A stretch of 64,000 nucleotides of DNA, from NCBI RefSeq assembly GCF_030867095.1, contig NC_081828.1:219945978-220009977 (forward strand), in the 5' to 3' direction. Shown here in pieces: positions 31,424-43,200 of this stretch. Below the pieces are notes generated by a model. That model had not been told where the DNA came from. It worked only from the letters and a program-made list of their open reading frames with translations, and made no database searches. The first letter of the stretch is position 1. Each line of letters opens with the position of its first letter. The translations under genes were made by a program, and so were the position numbers. The DNA is from Alligator mississippiensis. Its lineage: Eukaryota > Chordata > Crocodylia > Alligatoridae.

Positions 31424-34400
31424 ATGGGGAACCTGCAGGCTGTGCTGCCCGAGTCTGCCCGCACCTGCGGCCTCAGCTTCTGCTCCCGGCAGCCCTGCGC
31501 CCCCCCAGATGACAGCGCCCCCAGCGACAAGGGCAGGTAGGGCCGGGGCTGTGGTCCACCCCGAGGTGGGCTGCATTCGGGGGCACTGGGGGGCTGGGGA
31601 CAGGCCACATCACTGCGCAGGACGAGGGGCTCTGTGCCCGGGGGGGGCAGGAGCAGGGGTGGTCGGTGCAAAACCCCGGCCCGCATGGTCCCCCCCCAGC
31701 ACCGCGCCCAGCCGCCCCAGCGAGCCCCCCCGCTACGCCCGCATCAAGAACTGGCAGACAGGCAGCATCAGCTACGACACGCTCAGTGCCCAGGCCTGCC
31801 AGGTGAGGATCCGGCGGGGTGGGGGGCGCACAGCTGGAGCCTCTGCCGGGGGGGCAGCTGTGAGCATGGCTGAGGGGGAGGCACTGAGCTGTGTGGGGGC
31901 TGCGGGTCGGGAGCGAGGGGCACCGGTGGTACATGGGGCTTGCCGCCGTGCCAGCCCACGTGTCCGTCTGTCCGTGCCCGTGCGGGTGCCGCAGGAGCTG
32001 CCGTGCTCGGGGCAGCGGTGCCTGGGCTCCGTCATGTTCCCCAAGCAGCTGGTGTGCGCGGCGGGGCAGGGCCCCTACCCCAAGGATGAGCTGCGGCCGC
32101 TGGCCCGGGATTTCCTGCACCAGTACTACAGCTCCATCAAGCGGTCAGTGCCCCCCCACACCCGCTGCCCTCGGGCACAGACCCCGCCCCACCCAGAGCT
32201 CCCCTCACCCCCGCATGTTTGCACCCCAGGTCCACCCAGAGAGGGCACAGCCCCCGCACCCCACATTCAGCTGCCCCCCTGCCCCCCCCCAGCTGCCACA
32301 GCACCACATCCTGGACAGACACCACAGAGCTCCCCCCCACCTCTGCACCCCACAACCCTGCCGATGCCCGTCACGCCCACCCCGCAGCCCTGGCCACCCC
32401 TCCTCCAGGCTCCCCATCCTGCCCACATGCCCGGTGCTGGGAGCCGCCCGGGTGGGGGCACGGGTGCTGGGGCAGATTCAAGCCGTGGCCCCCGACAGGG
32501 CGGACTCCCCGGCCCACGTGCAGCGGCTGATGGAGGTGGAGCAGGAGATTGAGGCCACAGGCACCTACCAGCTGCTGGAGCCCGAGCTCATCTTCGGCGC
32601 CAAGCAGGCCTGGCGCAACGCAGCCCGCTGCCTGGGCCGTATCCAGTGGAACAAGCTGCAGGTGAGGATGCGGAGCTGAGCCCCCCATCCCCGGCACCCC
32701 CGCCCCCCACCCAGCCCTGACCGCTGTCCCCAGGTGTTCGACGCCCGTGACTGCACCACCGTCCAGGAGATGTTCGGCTTCCTCTGCACCCACATCCAGT
32801 ACGCCACCAACCGCGGCAACCTCCGGTGAGACCGCAGCCCGTGCCGGCTCCCCGTGCCCAGGGCAGGCTGCCGGAGCCGCCCGTCGGTGGGCACCGCGCT
32901 GACCCGATCCCCCCACAGGTCAGCCATCACCATCTTCCCACCGCGTGTGCCGGGCCGCGGGGACTTCCGCATCTGGAACAGCCAGCTGATCCGCTACGCG
33001 GGCTACCGCCAGCCTGACGGCTCCGTGCGCGGCGACCCCGCCAACGTGGACATCACCGAGGTGCGGCCTCGTGGCACAGGGCCCCTAACGCCCCCCTGGT
33101 TGCACCTTGAGCTCCGGCCGGGGGCTGGACCCACTGGCCGACGGCTTGGGAGCAGGGCCTGGCTCCAGCCCTGCTGACCGCCTCCTCCCTGCAGCTCTGC
33201 ATCCAGCACGGCTGGACGCCCGCGGAGCAGGGCCGCTTCGACCTGCTGCCCCTGCTGCTGCAAGCGCCCGACGAGGCCCCCGAACTCTTCCCCCTCCCGC
33301 CCGAGCTGGTCCTGGAGGTGCCCATCCAGCACCCCACGTGAGTCTGGGCCCCTCGGCACCGTGGAGCAGGGTCCACACAGGGTCTAGGGGAAGAGCTCGG
33401 AGCATGAGCCCTGGGTCCCTGGGGGCTCTTGGAGTGGAGGGATGCTGGGAGCCAGGCCCCCCAGCCGGTGTGTGACATGGCGTGACGTGCACGGCGCAGG
33501 CTGGAGTGGTTCACGGAGCTGGGGTTGCGCTGGTACGCGCTGCCGGCCGTGGCCAACATGCTGCTGGAGATCGGGGGGCTGCAGTTCCCGGCCGCCCCCT
33601 TCAATGGCTGGTACGTGAGCACCGAGATCGGCATGCGCAACCTCTGTGACAGCCACCGCTACGACGTGCTGCCGGTGAGACACCGCCCCGCTCCCCCCAC
33701 TCCCGCCGCCCCCGGACCCTGCTGCCCGGGGCTGGGGCTGACGGGTTGTGCTGTGGCAGGACGTGGCGCTGCGCATGGGGCTGGACACGCGCAAGATGTC
33801 GTCGCTGTGGAAGGACAAGGCGGCCGTGGAGGTGAACGTGGCCGTGCTGCACAGCTTCCAGGTGTGGGGCCGGGCACATGGGCTCCAACGTCCGTGCCAG
33901 GGGAGGTGCTGGTGCCAGGGGTCTGTGCTGGGGGGTGCACAGGGGCTCCCAGTCTTGACCACACCAGGCCGCGGGAGACCTGCCCTGACCCCCGACCCTG
34001 GGCAGCAGGTGGCCAAGGTGACGATCGTGGACCACCACGCGGCCACTGAGTCCTTCGTGAAGCACCTGGAGACGGAGGTGCAGGCGCGGGGCGGCTGCCC
34101 GGCCGACTGGGTCTGGCTCGTGCCCCCGCTCTCGGGCAGCCTCACGCCCGTCTTCCACCAGGAGATGGTCAATTACCTGCTCTTCCCTGCTTTCCGCTAC
34201 CAGGTCAGCCCCCGACACCCCCAGCCCCTCCCAGGGACCCCAGCCCCCACCCCAAGTGACATGGCAGCTCCCCCCCAGGCCCCCGGGGGGCAGGAGCCAC
34301 CGTGCCCCCCCCCACGGGTCTGAGCCCCAGTGCCTACGGCTCGGCCAAGCCCGGGGGGGGTCCCTGGGGTGCCCCGGCTCAGCCCGCTGTGGGGCTGACC

Positions 34401-37400
34401 CGCTGCACCCCGGCAGCCGGACGCCTGGAAGGTGTATACCTGCAAGGGCAGCACCGTCACCCGGAAGAAAACCTTCAAGGAGGTGGCCAAGTACGTGGGG
34501 CTGGGGGCGCGGGGGCTGGGCTAGGGTGGGCGGTGGGTGGGGAGGCTGGGGCTGTGACGACTGCCCCCCCAGCGCGGTGAAGATCTCGGCCACGCTGATG
34601 GGCCACATGATGGCGCGGCGGGTCAAGGCCACCATCCTCTACGCCACCGAGACCGGCCGGTCCCGCACCTATGCCTGCAGCCTAGGCGAGCTCTTCCGCC
34701 GTGCCTTCGACCCCAAGGTGGGCACTGCGGGGGCACCCGGCAGCACTGGCCCCATGGTGGGTGCCCCATGGGCACCAGGTCCTGGCTTGGCCCCCCACCC
34801 CATGGGGCCCTGGTCTGGATGCCCCTTCCCAGGCACGGTCCCTGCCTCCCCTGAGCCCTGGGCAGGGGGCCGGGCTGGGTGCACTTGACCCCAGCCTTGA
34901 CCGCGGCCCAGGTGCTGTGCATGGACGAGTACGACGTAGTGTCGCTGGAGCACGAGACGCTGGTGCTGGTGGTGACCAGCACCTTTGGCAACGGCGACCC
35001 ACCCGAGAGTGGCGAGGTGAGACAGGGACCCCGGCCCGACCCTGGGGGGACGCAGCCGCAGCAGGGGCTGGGGGGTCACTGCCGAGCCCTGACCCCATTC
35101 CCCCCGCAGAGCTTCTCCAAGGCCCTGATGGAGATGACCTGCCCCTACGTGGGCATCCTGCAGCCCGAGCAGCAAAAGTGAGTGGGGGGCTGGGCCCGGG
35201 CAGCCCTGCCCCCACCCCCATGAACCCCTGCAGCCCCTGGGGCCGTGCTCGGGCGCATGGACAGACTTCCCCCTCTGACCTCCCAGGAGCTACAAGCTGC
35301 GCTTCAACAGCGTCTCGCAGACGGACCCGCTGGTCAGCGCCTGGAAGCAGCGGCGCAAGAAGTCCAGCAACACGGACAGTGCCGGCGCCCTGGGCACGCT
35401 GCGGTGGGTGCCCCGCTTCCCCCCGGGCTCCTGGGTCCTCGCCTGGCTCTGGGCCGGAGCAGCACAGGCACTTGGGCCTCAGTTTCCCCATCTGCCTGCA
35501 AGCAGCCATGGGGCCCAGTGCTGGGTGGGGAGTGGGGCAGGGGCCAGGGCCTTTGCTGGGGGAGGGCAGCAGAAGCCTCCCCGCAGGTGGGTGCTGCGGG
35601 GCCCCGATCCAGTGCCTCCAGCCCCCATGGTAGCCTCACTGCTGGGAGGAGGAGACGTAGCCAGGCCAGTGCTCCCCACCCCCGATGCACCCCCCTCACT
35701 CCCGACCTGCAGCCCCCCCCAGCCCTGCCGCTGCCCCTCATGGCCCCCCCCCACCGGCCCGCGCAGGTTTTCGGTGTTCGGGCTGGGCTCCCGCGCCTAC
35801 CCGCACTTCTGCGCCTTCGCACGGGCCGTGGACACGCGGCTGGAAGAGCTGGGCGGCGAGCGCATCCTGGCCATGGGCGAAGGTGACGAGCTGTGCGCGC
35901 AGGATGAGGCCTTCCGCACCTGGGCCCGCTGCGTCTTCCAGGTGGGCGCCGTGCGGGGCGGGGGGCAGCGGGGGTTGCACGGTCCCAGCTCTGCTGACCT
36001 GTTACCCCCCCCAGGCCGCGTGCGACACGTTCTGTGTGGGCGACGATGTCGAGACAGCTGCTCGGGAGGTCTTCGCCACGCCGCGGGGCTGGAAGCGCCA
36101 GAGGCATCGGTTTGTGGTGCACACGGACGCTGCTGACACACTGCCAGGTACCGCCAATCCCCCTCCCCCCGCCGGCCCCTGTGCCACGGTGCCCCGCTGA
36201 CTGCTCCCCCCAACACAGGGCTGGCCCACGTGCACAAGCGCCGCGTGTTCCCCTGCCACGCGCTGGCTGTGCAGGAGCTGCAGAGCCCTGAGTCCAGGTG
36301 AGTGCATGGACACCCCCACCCTGCACTGACCCCCTGCCCTGCATTGACCCCCCCACCCCACACCGATGAACCCCAATCCCACTCCAACCCTGCTACCTTG
36401 CACTGACCCCTGACCCTGCTCTGACCTCAAGCCCTGTACTGACCCCCACATCCTGCACTGACTCCCTCCGGCCCGCAGCCGCTCGACCGTGCTAGTGTGC
36501 CTGGATGCAGCGGGGCAACCCGAGCTGCAGCACGAGCCCGGCGACCACGTGGGCATCTTCCCAGCCAACCGTGCCGACCTGGTGCAGGAGCTGCTGGAGC
36601 GCGTCGAGGACCCGCCGCCTGCTGACGATGCCGTCGTGGTCGAGGCGCTGGAGACGCAGCCTGGTACGCCGGGTCAGCCTGGCTTGGGGTCCTGCACAGG
36701 GCCACGGGGGGTGACCTGGGGGAGGGGGAGCCCCAGCACCAGTGCTCCGGGGGTCCCATGGGAGTGCCCTGTGGGGTCCATGTGCCAAGGCCTGGCACCC
36801 ACTGACGGCTGCGTCCTCAGGCGGGCGCGCGGGCCCGGTGATGCGCTGGGTGCAGCAGAGCCGGCTGCCGCCCTGCACGCTGAGCCAGGCGCTCACCTTC
36901 TACCTGGACATCACGGCGCCGCCCAGCCCGCAGCTGCTGCAGCTCCTCGCCAGCCTGGCCGAGGACAGCACCGAGCGTGACCAGCTCCAGCAGCTCAGCC
37001 AGGTCTGCGCCAGGGCTGGGTGCATGGGCGGGCGGGTCTGGGGTCCCGGGGCCAATCCAGCCCATGTGCGGGGAAGAGAGGCTGGGTCCAGGGCCCACCC
37101 CGGAGGTGCGTGGGGGTCCCAGTGCCTCCCGTTAGCAAGGGGTGGAGGAGGGTCCCGATGCCCACCCCAGAAGGATGCGGCTGGTACTGGAGCAATGCGA
37201 CCTGCACGCAGGATGCGCGACGCTACGAGGAGTGGAAGTGGTGGCACTGCCCGACGCTGCCGCAGGTGCTGGCCGAGTTCCCGTCCGTGGCACTGCCGGC
37301 CACGCTCCTGCTCTCGCAGCTGCCCCTGCTGCAGCCGCGCTACTACTCGGTCAGCTCCGCGCTCGCCGCCGCGCCCGGCCAGCTGCACCTCACCGTGGCC

Positions 37401-39047
37401 GTCGTCACCTACTGCACCGAGGGTGAGCAAACCGGTGGGGGCTGCGGGGGCCAGGGCGCAGCAGGGGTGCCCTGGGAGCTCCGGGGGTCCTGGGGCAGGC
37501 GGAGGACAAGGGCCTGGCAGGGGTCCACGTGCTGCCCCCTCTCCCTGCAGATGGGAGCGGGCCACTGCACTACGGCGTCTGTTCCACGTGGCTCGCGCAG
37601 CTGCAGCCGGGGGACCTGGTGCCGGCCTTCATCCGCAGGTGAAGGCAGGGGGCACGTACCCCCTCTGCTCCCAGCATGCACCGCTCAGCCCCATCCCCTC
37701 TCTAGCTCCCAGCATGCACCATTCAGCCCCTTCCCCTGGGTGCTACAGCCCCCAGCACACACTGCTTAGCCCCTTCCGCTGGGGATTATGCCCCCAGCAT
37801 GCACCACTCAGCTTCCTCACCTCTATAGCTCCCAGCATGCACTGTTTACCCCTCTTACCTTGGTAGCTGCAGCTCCCAGCATGCACCACTCAGTCCCTGT
37901 CCTGGGGTCTCATACAGTTTGTGGCTATGTCTCCCAGAGACCCCAATGTCCTGCTCCCCCCCACTGCACCCTGCAGGAGTGGGGCCCTGCCATACATACC
38001 AGCCGGAGGCCCCGGGTTGGGGGGTCCTGCTCCCCCCCCCGTACCCTCGACTCCATCCAGTCTCCCAGGCCTGGGGCAAGGCAGGGCCCCTCTCCCACCC
38101 GAGGCCCCCTGCCTGGGGCCGTGACCCTGTCCCTCTGCCTCTGCACAGGGCCCCATCCTTCCACCTGCCGCCAGAGCCCAGCACCCCGTGCATCCTGGTG
38201 GGACCTGGCACCGGCATTGCCCCTTTCCGCAGCTTCTGGCAGCAGCGGTTGCATGACCTGGAGACACAAGGTGAGCAGGGCAGAGTTCGGGCAGGGCCAA
38301 GGCCAAGGGCATGGGCGGGGGGCAGTTCTGGGCCCTGCTCACCTGCCCTGGGACCCGCAGGGCTGCCGCTGGGTGAGATGACACTGGTGTTCGGCTGCCG
38401 CCACTCACGCCTGGACCACATCTACAAGGAGGAGGTGCTGGAAGCGCTGCAGCGGGGCGCGCTCACCCGCGTCCTCACTGCCTTCTCCCGGGACCCCGAC
38501 ATGCCCAAGGTACTGGGGCTGGGCTGCCTGCACTGGCGCGTGTGAATGGGGCAGAGGGCTGTGCCATGGGTCTGTGACCTCCCTCCTGCCCCCCCCCAGA
38601 TGTACGTGCAGGACCTGCTGCGCACACAGCTGGCAGGCGAGGTGCACCGGGTGCTGTGCCAGAGCGGCGGGCACGTGTACGTGTGTGGGGACGTCACCAT
38701 GGCGACCGGCGTGCTGCAGACCGTGCAGCAGATCCTGGCCCAGGAGGAAGGCATGACGCTGATCGAGGCCGGAGACATGATCAGCGAGCTGCGGGTGCGG
38801 GCGGCTGCGCTCCAGGGGCGGAGGAGGGGGGCAGGGGCTGCAGGTCGGGAGCGAGGGGCACCAGCCAGACTGGGGGGGCAGGGCCCTGGCAGTGGCGGGG
38901 GTCCCTGACAGCACATCCCCACAGGACCAGAACCGCTACCACGAGGACATCTTTGGGCTGACGTTCCGCACGCAGGAGGTGGCCTCGCGCATCCGCAGCC
39001 AGTCCTTCTCCGCACGGGAGCACAAGTCCCTGGGCTTCAACGTCTGA
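31424..39047 (+). CDS. NOS3: Endothelial nitric oxide synthase, 26 coding exons, 1175 aa
   Basis: Makes NO and citrulline from arginine, O2 and NADPH as a membrane-bound dimer. Exons: 31424-31536, 31700-31802, 31995-32143, 32499-32661, 32734-32825, 32919-33060, 33195-33337, 33500-33674, 33760-33861, 34009-34203, 34417-34490, 34573-34717, 34912-35016, 35110-35177, 35287-35403, 35767-35941, 36015-36147, 36219-36297, 36479-36663, 36821-37002, 37212-37422, 37551-37638, 38149-38270, 38361-38509, 38600-38794, 38925-39047 (3528 bp). Visible: Gly2 myristoylation signal, palmitoyl Cys15/Cys20, zinc CxxxxC (76-81), haem-ligand Cys166 in RCLGRIQW, calmodulin segment starting [13 protein letters not shown] (Thr478 matches human Thr495), FMN module with its autoinhibitory insert, FAD/NADPH modules, and the Akt site RIRSQS (Ser1162 matches human Ser1177). 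N-terminal acylation and the C-terminus exclude NOS1/NOS2. Intact. Confidence 0.97.
37665..37910. repeat. Minisatellite of CTCCCAGCATGCACC units in NOS3 intron 22
   Basis: Six units of about 40 bp, each starting CTCCCAGCATGCACC or a close variant (near 37671, 37706, 37750, 37791, 37829, 37871), followed by ATTCAGCCCCTTCCCCT-type text and ending in TAG or CAG. The CTACAG-CTCCCAGCATGCA junctions resemble the ZNF143/THAP11 promoter motif ACTACAATTCCCAGCATGC. Isolated copies occur at about 4218 and 39318. Confidence 0.8.
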
Positions 39048-39079
39048 GCCGCCACGGACCAGAGCCAGCCCTCAGCCCC

Positions 39080-39085
39080 AATAAA
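39080..39085 (+). terminator. NOS3 polyadenylation signal (AATAAA)
   Basis: Canonical AATAAA 33 bp after the stop codon, giving a very short 3' UTR compared with mammalian NOS3. Confidence 0.8.
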
Positions 39086-39166
39086 GCCTCTAGTTTCCAT
39101 AACTGTCACAAAAGCCACCCTCCTGGGGACACGCCAGGCGCCGCTGGGGTACCAAGTCCGCAAACG

Positions 39167-39172
39167 TTTATT
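39167..39172 (-). terminator. Orphan AATAAA on the minus strand, tail-to-tail with NOS3
   Basis: AAACGTTTATTGCC on the plus strand gives a canonical minus-strand poly(A) signal 80 bp beyond the NOS3 signal. In mammals the antisense ATG9B gene ends here, but no ATG9B coding exons are visible upstream of it on the minus strand. Confidence 0.4.
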
Positions 39173-40079
39173 GCCTGGGGCTGGGCACGCACGGACCCAC
39201 GGAAGGAGTGCTGGGTGCGTTTCCCACAATGCACCTCTTCTGCCCCGTGCATTGCCCGCTTAGGGACCTGGGGGGAACGGGGTAGGGAAGTCAGAGTGAG
39301 GGTGACCTTGGCCCCAGCTCCCAGCATGCACTGCTCCAACATGCATCCACTCCACAGGTCTCCCCCCAACTCCCTCCCCGCCATGGTGTGGGGGCTGGCT
39401 TGGGGCCCTGCCAGTGTCCTGCCACTGCTGTCCCTGCCCTGCCATGCCCAGGCCCCGTGTTCAGCCTGGCCATCGCCCACAGCCAGTCCTGTCCAGCCCA
39501 CGGCTGCCTGCCCCAAACCAGTGACCCTGACCCTGGCTTGCAGCAATACCCAGGGGACCACCTACCCCCGTCCCAGCCCTGCCTCCCGTGTCAGGTCTGG
39601 ACCCGGCCTGACACTGGCACTTCACGTGCGACCCTCTAGTCCAGCCCTGAGCACCCCTGGCCTGGCTGGACCCCACAACTGCAGACCCCTGTGCTGGCCT
39701 GGGCAGGAAGACTGTGTGCTCACCCGGGCGAGCCAGAAGCAGCTGAGGGAGGGCTGGGAGCCAGGGGCTGCGGCAGTGAGCACAGACCCACCCAGGGGTG
39801 CTGCTTGAGCCCCAAACTGGGCCCCCAACTCTCAGCTGCTGCCCAGATCAGCCCTGGCCTTGGCCCCAGCTGGGGAGCAGGGAGGCAGAAGTGGGGCCAC
39901 CCACACTCCAGCATGGCTGGCCCCCCAGGGAAGTGACGAGGCCCCCGATGGGGTAACAGCAGAGAGGATGTGTTCCCCAAACAGCATGTCCCCACGGTGC
40001 CCGGGCTGCCCAAGCCAGTGGGGAGCGGGCAGCAGCTGTGCAGACACCGATGCTGCGCTCCTGAACCCCGCGCCCACAG
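39173..40079. other. NOS3-ABCB8 spacer: no coding sequence seen
   Basis: About 0.9 kb with a single CTCCCAGCATGCACTGCTCC copy near 39318 and no conserved protein text on either strand. A short antisense non-coding transcript ending near 39150 is possible. Confidence 0.5.
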
Positions 40080-40219
40080 CAGCACCTCAGCACACCCGCG
40101 ATAAGGGGCGGGGCCACGCAGGTGGGAGCGGAGCCACGCAGGTGGGGGCGGGGCAAGGCCGTGCCGGCCGGCCGCGCGGGGCATTGTGGGCCGGCGGAGG
40201 ACCTGGACCCGCTCCCGCC
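40080..40219 (+). promoter_or_regulatory. ABCB8 CpG promoter
   Basis: Two copies of CACGCAGGTGGGAGCGG-like text, GC boxes (GGGGCGGGG) and GGGGCATTGTGGGCCGG lie directly before the ATG at 40220. There is no TATA box, as expected for a housekeeping mitochondrial gene. Confidence 0.5.
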
Positions 40220-43200
40220 ATGCTGCTGCTGCTGCCGCTGCTTCGCGCCGGGGCCGGGGCCGGGGCCGGGGTCGGGTCGGGCCGCTCCGCCCCGCGCCTG
40301 CCCGCCGCGATCGTGGCCAGGTAGCGCCGCGCGGGGCACGCCGGGACCCGCCCCCGCCTGGCGCGGGGCATGCCGGGAGCCGGCCAGCCGCGCGGGGCAC
40401 GCCGGGAGCCGTAGTCCGGGCTCGGTGTCTAGGGGGACCCTCCCCCGGGGGGGGTCTCAGACACGTGGGTTCTCTGTGGGGGTTGGGACACGTGGCCTCC
40501 CTAGAGGTGGGGGGCTCAGACACGTGTGTTGCCTCCCCCTGGGGGGTCGGACACATGGGTGTGGGGTGGGGGGGCTCTCTCCGCTGGGGGTGTTGCTGCG
40601 ATGCCCCCACCCCTCACCCGCTCTCCCCCCAGGCTGGTGGGCGGCCGTGCCCGGCTGCGCTGCCTGCTGCGGGCGCCCGCCCGCCTGCCCCCCACGCTGC
40701 CCCGCGGCCCCCGGTGCCTGGCCCGGGCGGCGCTGCTGTGCGTGGGCGCGGGGCTGTGCGGGGCCGTGGGGCTGTGCGGGGCCGCACGCTGCCAGGGGCT
40801 GAGCCCCGTCCTCGCCCCAGCACCGCCCGAGCCTGACTTCGCCTGGGCCGAGTTCGGCCGCTTCCTGCGCCCGCAGCTGCTGGCCCTGGCAGCCGCCGTC
40901 CTGGTATGGGCACCCCCGGGGGTCTCGTGCCTGCACCCGGGAGCGGGGCCGCGTGCCCGTCCCCGTTGTCACCGGTCTCGTCCGCCCTGCAGCTGGCCCT
41001 GGGCGCCGCCCTGCTCAACGTGCGCATCCCGCTGCTGCTGGGGGAGCTGGTGGACGTGGTGGCGCGGCAGGCGATGCGGCGCGCCGGCGACTACCTGCGA
41101 GAGGCCCGCCGGCCTGCCATGCGCCTGCTCAGCCTCTACAGCCTGCAGGTGGACGGCCGAGCGGGGGTGCGGGAGGCTGGGGGCCGGGTTCACGGCCGGC
41201 TGGGGGGAGCCCCGAGGGACGGGGACACTGAGCTGCCCAGGCTCTCCCCGCAGGGGCTGCTCACCTTCGGCTACATCGTGCTGCTGTCGCGGGTCGGGGA
41301 GCAGGTGGCCGGCAGCATGCGGACGGCGCTCTTCTCCTCGCTGCTGCGGTGAGCCCTGCCCCGGGCGGCGGCGGGGGGAGTGGGGTGCAGACTGCCACGG
41401 CGGGGAGGGTGCATCCCGCGTGCCCCGTTTCCCAGCCCGCGTCTCCCCGCAGGCAGGACGTGGCCTTCTTTGACGCCACTCGCACGGGGCAGCTGGTGAC
41501 GCGACTCACGGCCGACGTGCAGGAGTTCAAGTCTTCCTTCAAGCTCGTTGTCTCGCAGGTGAGGCCGCGGGAACCGGCCCGGGCCCTCCCCAGCTCTCGG
41601 CTGCCGGCAGGGGCCGGACCTGGCTGGGCTGTGCCGGGTCCCTGACACAGGCGTGTGCCGCAGGGCCTGCGCAGCGCCACCCAGATCGTGGGCTGCTTCG
41701 CCTCCCTCTACCTGCTCTCTCCCAAGCTGACGGGGCTCCTGCTGGTGGTGATGCCCAGCCTGGTGGGCGCCGGTGCCCTCGTCGGCTCCTTCCTGCGCGG
41801 CCTGTCCCGCCAGGCCCAGGAGCAGGTAACGCCGCGGCCCCTCCGCCTCTGCCTTGCCCGGCCCCCTTCGGCCACCCGGGGGGTTCTGCCCAGCTCCCAA
41901 CCTGCCTGCTCCAGCCCTCCCACGTCTCCCTGCACCCAGAGCCCTGCCACGTTTCCCCTCTCCTGCAGTCCGTGCTGGTGGGACACATGTGGGAGCGGGT
42001 GCTGAGGCTGCAGATACCTTCCCCGGTGGGGACAGTGGCCCTGCGGGGCTGCCCTCTCTCCCCGGGGACCTTCCAGCGGCCACGTGACCTTCTCCCCGCA
42101 GGTGGCCAAGGCCACGGGGGTGGCAGACGAGGTGCTGGGGAACGTCCGGACTGTGCGGGCTTTCGCCATGGAGGACAGGCAGCTGGAGTGAGTCCTGCCC
42201 CTTGCGGGGTGTGCCCAACCTGCCTGGGCTTCTCGACCAGGCCACGTATCCCTGCCGCAGCCCGGCCCAGCCCCCAGCTAGCAAGGGCCGGTCCCTTCCC
42301 GCCGGGAGGGCATCAGTCAGCGCATCGCTCTCCCGCAGGGTGTACTGCACCGAGGTGCAGCGGTCGGGCCAGCTGAACGAGCGGCTGGGCGTGGGCATCG
42401 CCGTCTTCCAGGGCCTGTCCAACGTGGTGCTGAACTGTGAGTGGCCGGGCTCCTTGCCCCCTTGCTTGGGATGGGGCAGGGTGACACGAATCCAGCGGGC
42501 CGTGGGGGACGCTCCCTGCCTGTACCCCACTCCCGCCCTGTGCCCGCAGGTATCGTGCTGGGCACCATCTTTGCAGGCGGTGCCCTGCTGGCGGGGGAGG
42601 AGCTCTCGGCCGGGGACCTCATGTCCTTCCTCGTGGCGTCGCAGACGGTGCAGAGGTCAGAGCGGCGCTGGAGCGTGCGCGCACCCCACATGCAGCCCCG
42701 AGGGCAGGTCTAGGCCCTGGGGGGCTAGGCTGTGCTGCCTGCACCCAGCCCTGAGCAGAGCCTGTCGCCTTGTGTCTTGGCAGGTCCATGGCCAACATCT
42801 CCGTCCTCTTTGGGCAGGTACGCTGGGGGGCCTTGGGGCCGGGCATGGGGCGAAGCCGGCCCTGCCAGTACGAGCACTGCCAGCACGGGCTTGCCGGGGA
42901 CATGCAGGCCGTGGCCTGGGGCTGCCTGATGGACCCCCGACCCCACGCCTGCAGGTGGTGCGCGGCCTCAGTGCCGGTGCCCGCGTCTTTGAGTTCATGA
43001 CCCTGGAGCCGGCCGTGCCTCTGTGCGGGGGGGCCCGGATCCCCAGCCACGCGCTGCGGGGCTGCATCTGCTTCCAGGGCGTCTCCTTCAGGTGAGGCCC
43101 ACGGGGCGGGGAGGGGCTGGGGTGCAGAAGTGTGCACCCCAGGCCCTGACCCCCCTGCTCTTGCCCTCACCACACAGCTACCCGACACGTCCCGGCTACC

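Noticed and set aside
39106-39561. 151-codon minus-strand frame as a remnant of ATG9B
   Set aside because: No ATG9 transmembrane or conserved text is present; it overlaps the poly(A) signal and the CTCCCAGCATGCAC motif.
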